From the NCBI RefSeq assembly GCF_021869535.1, contig NW_026262604.1, positions 54,894,247-54,958,246 of the forward strand: a stretch of DNA of 64,000 nucleotides, read 5' to 3'. Within the stretch, counting starts at the first letter, position 1, and the number at the start of each line of letters is the position of its first letter. The position numbers and the translations under genes are program-made. Below the pieces are notes generated by a model. It was given only the letters and a program-made list of their open reading frames with translations. It searched no databases and had not been told where the DNA came from. The stretch comes from Mytilus californianus. Taxonomy: Eukaryota > Mollusca > Bivalvia > Mytilida > Mytilidae. Below are positions 11,467-23,215 of the stretch, in pieces.

Positions 11467-12099
11467 CTTCAATAATAACAATACTAATAAATTATACAAA
11501 TACTCGATGCGAAGATATCATTTCAACAGGGCGCTGAAGAAATCACTCTAAACATTTAACTCAACATAAAGAAATGTTCATCTGTACGACACACGTGTAG
11601 TACTTCGTTCGTAACTAAATTCATCAGTTTTGAGAATCCAATTCAGCAAATTCAACAATCCAACTCCATCAATGTAAAATTAATGCGTTCTTGGTTGCTA
11701 TTTAAAACATTTCGATTTGATTACTCCGCAAGCCTTTCTACTCCTCAATTGCCTTGGTGATCACCGTTGGTTCTTATCGTAAATGTTACGGATTGACTCG
11801 GGAGAAAACCGAAAGAGGAAAGAGATAGCAATATTGAGATTTTCATGTAAATTCATTTCCAATTGGTAACCATACTATTACTGGTGATCTCTTTGACACA
11901 ATCATTTGAAAATATAATTGGGTAACGATGACCAGGGCTTACAGTCATCAAAATTTCGAGCACGATTATCGTACTGAGACTCAGAAATCAACCAATCAAA
12001 ATACTGCATACGATGTTTTGTAATCTGATTACTGAGTTAAATATGACCGAAAGGTCAGAGCTCCATCACAAACAAGATTTATGACAAGCATTTAGATAT

Positions 12100-12180
12100 A
12101 ATATCGGAACATGTACCAGGAACGTTCCTGGTCAAGGTAAATCCAGAAATGCGCTTCGGACGAATTAAATTTATAACGTG
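12100..12180 (-). repeat. Fragment of dispersed repeat F
   Basis: Reverse complement contains CGTCCGAAGCGCATTTCTGG and a CAGGAAC block, as in the copies at 47981-48109 and 48334-48462. Confidence 0.6.
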
Positions 12181-12419
12181 TTGTTTTCATTTTTTTTTGT
12201 ATAAGAATATGAATTCTTTCCTTTTTCTGAAACTGATAATAAGATCTCCCTTAATGGTTGCCTCCGATTGTAAACTGTTTACTAGGTATTATTTAAGTTC
12301 ATATGTTTTTTTTTTGTTGTTGTAAGTCTTCGGATTCAGATATGTTTGTGTCTCCTAGTATTCCTAATCAGGATTTTTATACAAAAAACTGTTTCAATTG
12401 CATCAAGTCAATCTGAGTA

Positions 12420-12600
12420 ATTTTACATGAGCATCACGACGGATACCATTAGCAGAACAGAAGCGGTCTACCTTTCCGGAGCATTTGAGGTTAATTTGAT
12501 GGGATCAACTTGTTCTATCTTTAGTACTATTTGCAATGTTGTGTGGTTTTTTACCGTTTCTTTAGACCATGGCCATTTTGTCTTTCTCTGACTTGTCTCC
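12420..12600 (+). repeat. Old, diverged family A tail copy inside the peptide-gene intron
   Basis: GAGCATCACGACGGATACCA, CTTTCCGGAGCATTTGAGG and ACCATGGCCATTTTGTC align to the family A tail in order. The matching piece in segmental copy 2 (27262-27350) shows it was present before the duplication. Confidence 0.5.
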
Positions 12601-13896
12601 TATTGCAATTGAAACGTAGTGCAATTCTATTAAGGCTCTTATAGGTACAAAATGTCCTTCGAGTGAACCGATTTTTTTTAAATGTTGAAAAAAAAAATAA
12701 GTCCACCAGAATTTTAGTTTGAGAGATTAAAAAAACAACAACAAATTAAACTAACTTTTATGGTACCGAGAACAGACCAAGCCAGACGCACAAACAACGT
12801 AAAAAGTATTAAAAAAAAAACAGTGTTGGTGGATAATTCTTCATTATGTAGTTGATTACATGTAGACTTCGAGCAAATATATATCTGTATCTTATTTGTA
12901 GAAAGAAAACAATTCTGACTCGTCATTTAATTTGTGTACAGTATAAACCATTGTCTTTAAATATGAATATAAGGAGATTTATTTTGTCTTACTTGGTTGC
13001 TTTTTCATTGTCGTACATCTCATGTTCCCTTTTATTTACATTGATTGTATGTATTACTCTATATACTATATTTTGTAATGCGAGTTTCCTAACATAAATT
13101 CAAAATCATATTATTGTAATTGAAATGTACTGCAATCCCCAGGCTCTAAGGGTTGTACAACATTTCCTTTGAATGAACCGAAAATTCAAGAATTTAAGAT
13201 TAAACAAATGATAGTATTTCAGAACTTAGGTTTAAGAAATTCAGAGACAAAACAAGACTTACGATACTGAAAACTGACCAAGCTAGACGAACATTTTGAA
13301 AAAGTTAGAAGATTTAAACAAAAAATGACAGTTTAGTTGAGGATAGTTTTTTTTTTTGACTGTAAAAGTATATGTTTTCGTGTGTTGTCATTTTCTCGAT
13401 ATCAATGGAAGAACTTTTCACGCGAGGTTAATTTAATTTCGTAAATTGGATGATAGATGAGCCCTTCACATTGATATAGTTTATATGTGCAACCTTATCA
13501 CAATGGGTACATTACATGCATTTTACGTAATCGCAAAATATGGAAAAAATATAATCCCAACGCGAAATTTCCACGTTTACAGTAATAAAGAATTATTCGC
13601 AAATAAAATCATTTTTTAATTTTTGTTTAACTCTTTTAACTTTGTTTGTCACATTGTGTGTCTGGCTTGATCAGTTTTCATTTAAGTACCCTGAGTCTAG
13701 TTTTGTTTCTGAATTTCAAGAGTGAGCAAACATATACATTACTAGTACTGTCAGAAAAAATAAATCTTGCATTGTCATTTTGTACAATATAAAATATGTT
13801 TTGGTAAATATGAATAAAAGGATACATATTAGGCTTTAACCCCCATTTTTCTTCAAAAAAAATATCCTCTAATGGTACAAGGTACAAACTACTTAC

Positions 13897-13963
13897 CTAT
13901 TCCGCTTGTTACTTGTTGAACACAGACTAATACAATTATCAAAATAAGCATTACTTTTGCCAT
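13897..13963 (-). CDS. Cysteine-rich secreted peptide, gene 1, signal-peptide exon
   Basis: The start codon is at 13963-13961. The exon encodes 22 residues plus one base: Met-Ala-Lys, a hydrophobic core rich in Leu, Ile and Val (residues 4-15), then a polar region ending TSGI. It is a classical secretory signal peptide. The exon ends at a GTAAGT donor (13891-13896) in phase 1. The intron to the mature exon is about 2.4 kb. The exon is almost identical to gene 2 (28426-28492) and identical in length and phase to gene 3 (45592-45658), which is the best evidence that the three are functional exons rather than chance frames. Confidence 0.8.
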
Positions 13964-14040
13964 GTTATAACGTTATTGCCAGACCTACTGATACTGAAGT
14001 TTAAAGTCAAATGGTGATCGTATACATTGTATGATACATT

Positions 14041-14049
14041 TTTATGGAA
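14041..14049 (-). promoter_or_regulatory. Possible TATA-like element of gene 1
   Basis: Reads CCATAAAAA on the minus strand about 80 nt upstream of the start codon. The paralogue has AATAAAAA at the same place, and gene 3 has a better TATATAAA at a similar distance. Weak on its own. Confidence 0.3.
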
Positions 14050-14834
14050 AATCGAACTTTTTTCTTTGTCAGCAGTTTCAGTGCCCATAATTAAAAAAAA
14101 AAGATATTGAAACGATAAAATATGATTCTCATTGTAATATATTCTACTGTAATATGATGACCATTCGTCCCATCAATACATATATAGTCAAACATCTCCT
14201 ACAATAAACTGATATAAAGCAATACCAGCTGTCTACAGGTATACAAACAATGGATGTCAATAATTATCAATATGCTTCATTAAACGTTATGATTACCAAA
14301 CGAAAAATCATAACAAATTCAATTTTTTTACAGACAGATTATATATGATTGAAATAATGTAAATGTACTGTAGTTGTTCACTGAACGATTTTTTAGGAGG
14401 GAGGAGGAAGAAGTTGTTGTTGCGGTCGTTTAGTTTTGTATGTGTGTGTGTTTCAGAGATTTGTATAACGGCAGTGACAATGATATGGACAGTACACTAT
14501 TGCTACAGAGATGGACACTGGTAAATGTAGCAGACATATTCAAGAACTAATATTCCGACAGTTTCAGAGTAAGATAAGACGATGCCAACAAGACAATCTA
14601 AACTGACAGCACAATTACCAAACGCAAAACAACTAACAGACTAAACCAGTCCACAAACAATACGCATTTTATAAACAGATCGAGCAATACGAACATAAAC
14701 AAAAGCCGAGCATTAACCCAAGTAATACAGAAAGGTTTCACTATATACTTAAATTTGAAAAAAAATATATAACATGATAATTTGTTAATATAGTACAGCA
14801 GATTGGTGAACAAATTGTGGGTTTGATGATAAAA

Positions 14835-15295
14835 GCACCAAATTTAGCATGGTAGCAGTTATTGGTGTTTCAAGCAATATTAGCTATGGACAGTTATTGG
14901 TGTTTCAAGCAATATTAGCTATGGACCCACCTTGAAATTTCAATACGGCGGCTATTTCCAAGATGGCCGCCACAAAATATCAAAATCAACATATATCACT
15001 TATATAAGGTCAAATTTAAGGTCAAAATGGCAGTGGTGCTAGGTGTTTCAACAATATTAGCTGTGAACCCACCTTGAAATTTTAATATGGCGGCTTTTTC
15101 CAAAATGGCTGCCACAAAATATCAAAATAAAAAAAAAATACCCTTATTTTAGTTCACATTTGTCATTTAATTTGTGCTAGGTGCTTCAAAAAATATATAA
15201 GCTATGGACCCAAATTGAAATTTTGATATGGCGGCTTTTTCCAAGATGGCCGCCATAAGATATCAAAATCAACAAATATCCCTTATAGCAGGTTA
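14835..15295. repeat. Subterminal tandem repeat of the 4.2-kb element, about 3 units
   Basis: Units of roughly 150 bp each carry GGTGTTTCAA, ATTAGCTATGGACCCA, TTGAAATTT and CCAAGATGGCCGCC. A related inverted block with AAAATGGCTGCC and GGGTCCATAGCTTAG is near the other end (about 18840-18885). Confidence 0.75.
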
Positions 15296-15982
15296 CAGAG
15301 TGGTTTTTTTTTACGTACCTGCAGTAAAACTAAGTGCCCTATAATACCAAGTGCATGCCACATTTATATACTAAAGACATCAATCAAAACATGTGTAACG
15401 AAAGTATAGAAAATCGTAACTACGGTAGCATTCTTGCAGAACAGTAGTCAACAACGAGGGATCACGTATAGACACTGGTGGTATTCCAATATTTGAGCTA
15501 GACTTAACTAGAATGTATACTTCTCGATTCGAACAGTTTTCTTTATGATCAATTGAAAGAGGACATAGTAATGATCTGACAAAATTGCAGTAATCTCAGG
15601 CTTTCCAGGCCATTAACAAGGCATGTGATTGCTTATCCTGTTAAATGATTATTTTCATGTTGCATTTAAATAAACAACCGCAACAATCTGTTTGTATGAC
15701 AACGGTATTTGAAAAAAGCTTCACATGCTGGTAGTTTAAAAAGATATGATGTAGTGAAAAGTTTTTTCCACAGTCATTAAAACATTAGTTGATAATCGTT
15801 CGGCCAAATAATCAGATGCAGTCGATTTTTTCTATTGAGGCAAATACGACGCTACCCATGTCAATGTTACTTCTGTTTGTTTTCTCTATTCTTCTTTAAT
15901 TTCACTTTCAACTGAACTAAATCCATCTCCTAATGTATATAGGCCTTCTTTTGAATGCTAGGAACAGAAAAGGAGGTACTAA

Positions 15983-16210
15983 ATGACCAAAATGTACAAT
16001 TTACGTTTGACGTTTATGAAGGATCCAAATATCCATGTATCTACAGTACTAGAAGATTCCATCTTTGAAGCATTCAACATTGAATATGTGGTTCCTCCCT
16101 CGAATCCTTGCGGTTTAACAACAGCAGCGGTGGACAATATTGACAACAATCGTTACATTCAGTATCTTCTAAGTCTAGCTTGGCAAATTCGTCATAACCT
16201 TATGCTTTGA
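15983..16210 (+). pseudogene. Decayed fragment of a widespread invertebrate protein family
   Basis: The 75-codon frame contains IHVSTVLEDSIFEAF, then VVPPSNPCGL and TTAAVDNIDNN. From memory, a large family of uncharacterised bivalve and cnidarian proteins has a similar block: a short Ile-Ser-Tyr-type segment, a Cys-Pro region, then a TTxAxDNIDHNPSSTT-type motif. The match stops after DNIDNN, where the expected Pro-Ser-rich part appears only partly, apparently out of frame. Neighbouring frames (around 16960-17100 and 17650-17872) look coding but are interrupted. It is therefore a broken copy within the transposon. Whether the protein is the element's own gene or captured cargo is unknown. Confidence 0.5.
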
Positions 16211-18900
16211 AATATATGAATTTCCCTTATACTCTCTAGTACTTTTACCTATATATTATGCGGCAGAACATCTGTTCGTATTATTGCTCTAACTTAGTAT
16301 ATAATATATAAATACTACTATAGAATAAGATACAATGTATATCCTTAATACTAACCAAATATAACCATGCGTTTCATACTTACATCTTATAATTACCGTT
16401 TTATGAACATACGCTGTGTCAATTGACTAACCAGAAATGCATGTATGCCAACCTGGTACAATTAGTCAATTGTGCAACTCTATCCTTACATGGTATAAAT
16501 AAGTTAACAAAAAGAAAACACAGATGGCTTTAAGCAGATGATAATGAAAACATTAAATATGTCTGGACATCAGTCCACGAATGTAGAGCCAAAACAAATG
16601 GTCATCCGCCTTTATATATATCAGTCCGCATTGACCAATGTTTCAGTAAGAGATCAAATCTATCACAACGATTCGACATTCCATGAATACAATTCAACAA
16701 TATGTTTTTTTTTTTTTCCGAGAAATGTATCAATTATCACTTGTGAAAAAGGTGGAACTCTGCAAACATATTTCTAGCAGAACAAAGAATGTTTTTGATT
16801 TAGGTCTTCATATAGAAATTTATTCGTTGAGAATCTTACGTGATTGGTTAGAAAACAGTGGTTGAACAAGTGTTCAATCAAGGAAACATAGTACTTCATG
16901 AACAGCAGATTCTGTTTTAGAGGTTTTCATACATCATGAACAAGACATTCTATAAGGTTACAGTAGGTGAACTTCTCATTCTTATGCAAAGATCCTGACT
17001 GATCTTTTTACTGATGAACGAGACCCTGATGAGAACTGTGTAACATTCAAAGAATGGAGTAACAAGAGGGAAATTGAGAGTGCACTTAACCACAACTGTT
17101 CTGTAACATTAAAGATTGAACTGGACATGTTGATGTGAGATCATTAAGAGAATGTTCAATCTGGGTGCATACAGATTTCCTTATACTGCCTATTCATTGA
17201 TTCGTTGTATTTTTCCTTCCACATTATGGCTTCCAGTACCCGTGCGCTATATTATGTCCTTTAACTATACAGTTTAAGTGTTGCAAACGTAATTGGAAAA
17301 TGGAAATGTAGATTAATCTCATGCGTAGAATTACACACTTGTAAAAGGCGAAGGTGGGACAATCAGATTGACAATAAATGTCGCACAACTACAGCATTTA
17401 ATGGTGTTTTGTCTAGAAATGGCCTTAAAATTTTTTAACGCAATCAGGTAAACCACATGATGTTCTACATCATGAACGTTTTAAAAGCAACCACACAACG
17501 TTCTCAAAGCATTTGAAAGCTTAACATGCTTAAGGCGGGGTATGTTTCGCCCTTTTACCCAGAGTGCTACTTCGAGTGACTGTGGATGGCATATGCCATA
17601 TGGACATTTATCACAAAGGTATCAGCATTTTGTAGTGAGCTAATAAAATGTGGTTGACAGATATAAAACGAATGTTACGGTAGATAAAGTTGCGCGAGGA
17701 CAATTGTGTTATGTAAAGACTAAATGGGCTGTCCTTAAGAAACATTTTGAACAACGCATTGAAAATATGTTGTGTTTAGGTGATAAAAAGGTGGAGAAGA
17801 TATTTAGGCACTCAAAAATCATTAGTAAAACAAAACCAGATACGAAAATGGGTAAAAAAAGTAAAAAGGACTAACAGCAGTCAAGAAATCACTACACAAA
17901 AATCTAAATATTGAACGACACCAGAAGGGTCAACAGTTCCTGTTCAACAAGTGACACCTGCCTATGTGCTCTTTTTTAAATAGATTAATGTGTGATATCC
18001 AGTAATTAGGCATATATCATATAATAGTGGATTTATAAATGTCTCTTTTCTAACCGTTAGAATCACAAAATTTAAGACATGTAGAAACCATTGGTACAAT
18101 CATGTAAATTATACAAAACTTGACCGAATGTAAACGTTTGAAATGAAATAAGGTTTCCCATGCCTGTACGATGAATAACCAGACTTTTACTGGTTGACAA
18201 CACAGACATTGAAAAATAAAGAGCGAATAACACAACATTGAAAGCATAAACAACACAAGTCCCTTTTCAATAAAACTAGGTGTTCTGGAAGGGTGTGTAG
18301 TTTCTAGCCAACTGGAAGCACTCGTGATGCTACCATGATTGCCGTTTGCAAGTAGAAATTTGGTCATATGTCGTTTTATTGATTAACTTGATGTTGCCAC
18401 AATCGAGGAAAAAGAAAGGATTGTGGAAAAGAGAAGTGAAACATATTAATTATCATTTGTGACTCAGATGGTACCTAATGGTCAAACAAATCCTGATGGC
18501 GTCCTGAAAACTTTCGAATGATTCCATTTATAGGATCTTTGATTAAATCATCTTGCAAGTAGCATCCGTGTATCATTGAAATACAATCCCTATAATATTG
18601 TATGAACTGCAAAATAAAATTCCATAGAATATAAGCAAAGCCTTGTCTTAGTTTTGTTCATTTTTAAATTTTTTTGCTGCCATTTTTAAATTTTTCGCCA
18701 TTATGAAAAATAAATTAAAAGTCTAATATAACTGTCATGACGTTGGATTACATTTTACATGTTCTTAAAAGATTTGGTTTGAATATTATTTGCTTTTAAT
18801 TAGACATGGTTGGGAAATTAAGACTGATTGGCAGACATCTTAAAAATGGCTGCCCTATTGGATTTTTCAGAGTGGGTCCATAGCTTAGATTGACTATCAA
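16211..18900. other. Interior of the 4.2-kb element: coding-like scraps, no intact gene
   Basis: Short interrupted frames occur at 16538-16777, around 16960-17150, and at 17650-17874 (74 codons, lysine-rich end). None is recognised. The AT-rich remainder shows no repeat structure apart from the subterminal block near 18840. Confidence 0.4.
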
Positions 18901-19043
18901 ATATATATCTACTATTGTGCAAAGTTTCATGCTTTTATCATCGAACCCACAATTCTTCTTAAAATATGCACGAATCAGCTGGACTAATACTAGTTGTGTT
19001 CAGATACAAACAAAGGATCAAACATAGCATGATGCTTCATTAA

Positions 19044-19376
19044 ACAGGGGCGTAGCTGTCGTTAGGCACTTTAGGCACGTGCATACACATACTTTTTTCA
19101 CAAATATTTTTTTTCATTAAAAAAAAATAAACAACGTTATCTGTAGATGCACGTGAAGTCGTAAAAACTCTTTAATTATCAAATGTGTTTTGTGCACTAG
19201 TCTATCATTCTTAGTGAATGGAGCATTGGATAGAATTGTATGTCATTATATTCCACCTTATATAGAAACTAAAAACTAGTATTTGGTTCAGATCATTTCA
19301 CGTCTATCAACCGAAATACTTGAATGAACCTCAACATGCTCAAAACACTGACATTTTATATTTAGATACATGATTT
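19044..19376. other. CAGGGGCGTAGC-type element end and AT-rich sequence
   Basis: CAGGGGCGTAGCTGTC at 19044 interrupts the segmental-duplication match and resembles the element ends at 34197 and 41503. No partner end was found nearby. Confidence 0.4.
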
Positions 19377-19999
19377 TTTATACGACTGCACAAAATTTGC
19401 GTTCGTATAAAGATATCATGTCGTCGTCGTCGTCGTCCAACAACACATTTGGTTTCCGGAAAATAACTTTAGTTTAAGTGAAAGGATCTCTATGAAATTT
19501 TACCAGAAGTTTCAACAGCACAAAAGGAAGGTTGGGATTGATTTTGGGGTTTATGGTACTAACAGTTTAGGAATTAGGGGCCAAAAACGCATTTTTGTAG
19601 TTTCTGGACAATTACTTGTGTGTAAGTGTATGGATCTGTCTGAAATTGTACCACAAGGTTCCATACCACAACGGGAAGGCTTGGATTGAGTTTTGGGGTA
19701 ATTGCCCTAAACGTTTTGAAATTACGGGCAAAAAAGGGGCCAAAAACAATAATTGTTCTAGTTTCCAGACAAAAATTCTTGGGGTTCATACTTTTTTTCT
19801 TCAAGATTTTTCAAAATTTCAAATGTTTTCCAAAATTTTTTATTAGGGTTTTTTTTTTTTTTGGGGGGGGGGGGGATTTTTTTTTTTATTCCAAAATTTT
19901 CCATTTTTACATTCATTTGATTATTTCTGATTTTTATATAAAAGCAATAAATACTGATATGACAGGAGAAACACACCAAACAGGGTGTGTAAATTATTT

Positions 20000-20450
20000 T
20001 ATTATATACTTAGTAGTAAATACAGATAAATTGCATGTGTAATACAATCATTGGCAAGCGTGCTGTATCAGCCATCCGTGATGATATCGATATCAACACG
20101 GTTGCAAAGGCTTTATCACACCTTTAATCTATATGACGTCACGTCATCGATTACAGTCACTGTTGCAAAGGCTTTATCAAACCCATAATCTGCATGACGT
20201 CATGTCAAACCTATAATCCGTATGACGTCATTTCAAATCTCCTTACCTGTATGACGTCATGTCACATAAAAAAAACATCTACGTGAGGTATATGTATATA
20301 ATAAAGTGTATATGATATGGCTTTTTCAATATCACACACCGTATCAACCCTCAACCAATATAATCCCTCGAGCAGAGCTCTTGGGATTATATTGGTGTCT
20401 CGGGTTGATACGGATGCTATATTGAAAAAGCCATATGATATTCTCTATAT
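20000..20450. repeat. Insertion within repeat E: CRE-like repeats plus a hairpin
   Basis: The copy of repeat E at 39105 reads straight across this point, so the segment is an insertion (or a deletion from the other). It carries four TGACGTCA palindromes (20134, 20195, 20223, 20252) within a short degenerate tandem repeat, followed by a large hairpin (20311-20443). Confidence 0.65.
20311..20443. repeat. Large imperfect hairpin
   Basis: ATATGGCTTTTTCAATAT, CCGTATCAACCC and ACCAATATAATCCC on the left are repeated inverted on the right, around a centre near 20368-20392. Confidence 0.8.
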
Positions 20451-21085
20451 ATATAACAGATTAACTAAGTATTGTGCAACAGCACAGTATTGCGCAATAG
20501 CAAGAAATCTTCAATTGAAAATAAATACAAAACGTTTAACCAATTTCAATGGGATTAAATTAAGTCTTTAATTTTTGGGGGTTCTAACCTTGTATTACTA
20601 TTTTGGATATTGAGTCCTATTTTTCAATTGGTCTACATTGAGGTCCAAAGGGTCCAACATTAAAGTTTGTTTGATTTCATCAAAAACTGAATTATTGCGG
20701 CTCTATGATATGCTGAATCTTATTGTGCATTTAGATTTTTTATTTTGGGCCCTGTTTTCAAATTAGTCCATATTAAGGTTTGAAGGGTCCAAAATTAAAC
20801 TTTCTTTGATTTCAACTAAAATAAAATTTTTGGTGTTTTTTTATATGCTGAATCTAACCATGTTGTTAGTTTTTGGATATCAGACCATACTAGGTAAATT
20901 AAATGTGCCATTTCCAATTTTTATGATCTTTGACCACATTTATTTTGTGTCAAAAACCTATATTATGTCAAAAATTTGATCACAATTCAAATTCAGACAG
21001 TATCAAGCTTGCATATTGTGTCCAAACTTGTCTCAACTGTTCGACCTCTGCGGTCGTATCAGGCTGCGCTCGGCGAAGCATTTTA

Positions 21086-23150
21086 TTCTGATTAGTTGTT
21101 GTTGACTTTCAACTAGCTCTCCACTTGGTCTTCATCTGACCCACAATAAAACCCTTGCCAAAGTTTGGCTGTGCGGGATGTATAAATACGCAGTTACGGT
21201 TACGTCTGGTCAGTTTGGGGACGTTAAATCCGATGCCTAGTGTAAAGGGAATGCCACGCAATCAGCACGTTAAAAACACTTGCAACAACTCTTTGGGGGG
21301 GGGGGGGGGGGGGGGGGGGGTTCGTATGTGGTCTACTGAAAGGCAAAACTTCTATCAAATAATCCCTCATTTTCCAATTCATGGCATTTCTAAATTTCCT
21401 GAACTTCATCCTGGACGACCCCTATTACAGGACCTAGATTCCTGTTGTGTTTATTGTAAATTTCAGTAACTCCGAGTATTCTCAGATCTACGTGTAATGA
21501 CCATAATTATTCAAATTCCTAATCTGGTAGGGATTTTACAGTACAATATATCAGAAAATATGAATTTCTTGAATTTTGTTAGATAGCGAATTCGTTTTGG
21601 AGTAAGTCCTTTTCGCGTCGTGCACGTGTGCTTTATAGAGGAAACTGGTGAATAAATTTGATGAATTTTAACAATTGATGGCTTTGGGGAAATATCTTAA
21701 ACGGAGGTCTGCTCTGTGATTTTGCTCCACGTTTTGGTCTATTAAGCCATAGCTGTGACTTCGTCTTTACCCTGATAGTAACAGAAAAGGAAAACAAATT
21801 ATGTTCATGTATAAAACTAAATACTTTGAGGCCCGTTCGGAATCTATCGTAGCAGGCCTTCAAAGTAGGACAACCGTAATTTTTTTTCTTTTGTCTGAAT
21901 GACATTGATAGGAAGGGAAATTTTCATATAAGTCTTTTGGTCTGATTGTCATATAATTCAGAAACTCGTGCATGTTAGCATTGAAATCTAGTTCTCATTG
22001 TATCCATACAAAGACTATACAGTAGTGGTTTTGTCATAAAGTGCGTTGAAACTGAGACTACTATAACACTGTGTTCTATTAGTCTCGGGTTGAAATGAAC
22101 CATGGTATAGCAAACATCGAATTCTCTCACAAATTGTTATCACACACTATAGTAACAAGGAATCGTAAGTGTAAGTTTATTTCATAAAATAATAAGTTAT
22201 TAGATACAGAGATAGTAGTAAAGAAATATGCGATAACATTACGTAATGATTGTTTCGAATATTTGCAGAAGTTAAAAGAAATCGTTATTTGTCGCTTTGA
22301 GTACATTGACATCGTACCTGAACACAAAGAAAAAATACATGTTGTTCTCTGTACATCGACATCGTACAATACAAAATACATAGATATATGTTTGTTGCCA
22401 AGAACAGAAAAATTGTGTGTAATGTAATACACAGAGAATCATATTTTTATTAAGGATGTATTCTTTTGACGTTTCAGTCAGTTGAAATCTCGTTCTGGAA
22501 TTATTTCTTAAACATGTGATAGAAGTGGAAAATATCAATGAATTTAAAAAATATTATAATCAAACTTAACTCTGTGAAAAAATTGTGTATTTACAACAAG
22601 TAGTTTTTGAGCATTAAAATTTTGAAATTTTATAACCAATCAATTCAGTCTCATTAGCTAAACTGTTGAGAAAATGGGTGAGGGGTACAATAAATGATTT
22701 TACCAGATACATGTACATCCCATATCAATTTTTTTCCTTTCAAATTTCTTAGATATGTATTTTTTCAATCATTTATAACAAAGAAGTTGAAATAATATGT
22801 TTTTTGTTCTAAAATAAGGAGAAAAATCCCAAATTTACAAAATTGACAACATGGTAAATTTGACACGAAAAAGCAACAAAATTATTTAAAATTTTCTTAT
22901 ATTAACACCTACCTATAGTTTTTTTTAAGTTAAATTTATTCAGATTGGTCCACTTCATCTTTAGTGAAAGTATGAAAAAAAGTTTAAATTTTCATGATAA
23001 TAGCCCAAAAATGAGTAAAAATTGATAAAAAATGGGAAAATCATCAAAATTGGGTACTTTTAAATGGCTCTAGCAAAAAAAGAATTGCATCACCATATGA
23101 TTTGTTCTTCACCAATTATTTTTTTACAGCCATATCAACCCAAAAATAGG
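21086..23150. other. No gene seen
   Basis: Frames of up to 104 codons overlap one another and a homopolymer, and resemble nothing. A 26-base G run is at 21295-21320. Confidence 0.5.
21295..21320. repeat. Run of 26 G
   Basis: Uninterrupted G tract, able to form a G-quadruplex; its length may be an assembly estimate. Confidence 0.9.
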
Positions 23151-23163
23151 GCTAAGAAAAAAA

Positions 23164-23215
23164 GCGGTGGTCTTGCAGTGGTGTGCTTGAGATCGTGGGT
23201 TCGACTCCCGACTTG
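23164..23215 (+). repeat. tRNA-like SINE head
   Basis: GCGGTGGTCTTGCAGTGGTG (A-box region) and GGGTTCGACTCCC (B box) at tRNA-like spacing. It resembles the minus-strand copy at 63900-63985. No complete cloverleaf. Confidence 0.55.

Larger units (their letters stand above)
8600..14787. repeat. Segmental duplication, copy 1 (carries peptide gene 1)
   Basis: Collinear with 23690-30520. Matching anchors include the AAGAAATGAAAACTATTTAA region (8638 vs 23738), GTTAGATCTTAATGTTTATT (8901 vs 26080), the two peptide exons, and GTATGTGTGTGTGTTTCAGA (14437 vs 30107). The match resumes at about 18990 after a transposon insertion. Copy 1 uniquely carries the 35-bp minisatellite. The duplication explains why genes 1 and 2 share signal exon, intron position and promoter. 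Confidence 0.8.
14791..18986. mobile_element. 4.2-kb DNA element with terminal inverted repeats and ATA target duplication
   Basis: The left end TAGTACAGCAGATTGGTG and the right end read inward, TAGTCCAGCTGATTCGTG, match at 15 of 18 positions. A second inverted block sharing ATTGTGGGTT and GATGATAAAAGC lies just inside. ATA flanks both sides (14788-14790 and 18987-18989). The other segmental copy (about 30440-30465) keeps the uninterrupted site with a single ATA, so this is a genuine insertion that postdates the duplication. The interior has ~155-bp subterminal repeats, a decayed gene fragment (15983-16210) and other coding-like scraps up to about 17870. A 3-bp duplication suggests a PIF/Harbinger-like or unclassified superfamily; I see no transposase motif. 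Confidence 0.8.
19377..21085 (+). repeat. Dispersed non-coding repeat E, long copy
   Basis: Begins near TATACGACTGCAC and ends near CTGCGGTCGTATCAGGC, so the termini carry short inverted CGTAT/GTCG-type motifs. Frames in it are accidental. The part from about 19885 to 21085 is repeated at 39105-39920. It contains a T-run plus 13-G run (19863-19875) and a 450-bp insertion absent from the second copy. Confidence 0.65.

Noticed and set aside
19492-20042. Several overlapping frames on both strands
   Set aside because: All fall in repeat E and run through T and G homopolymers; no frame is preferred.
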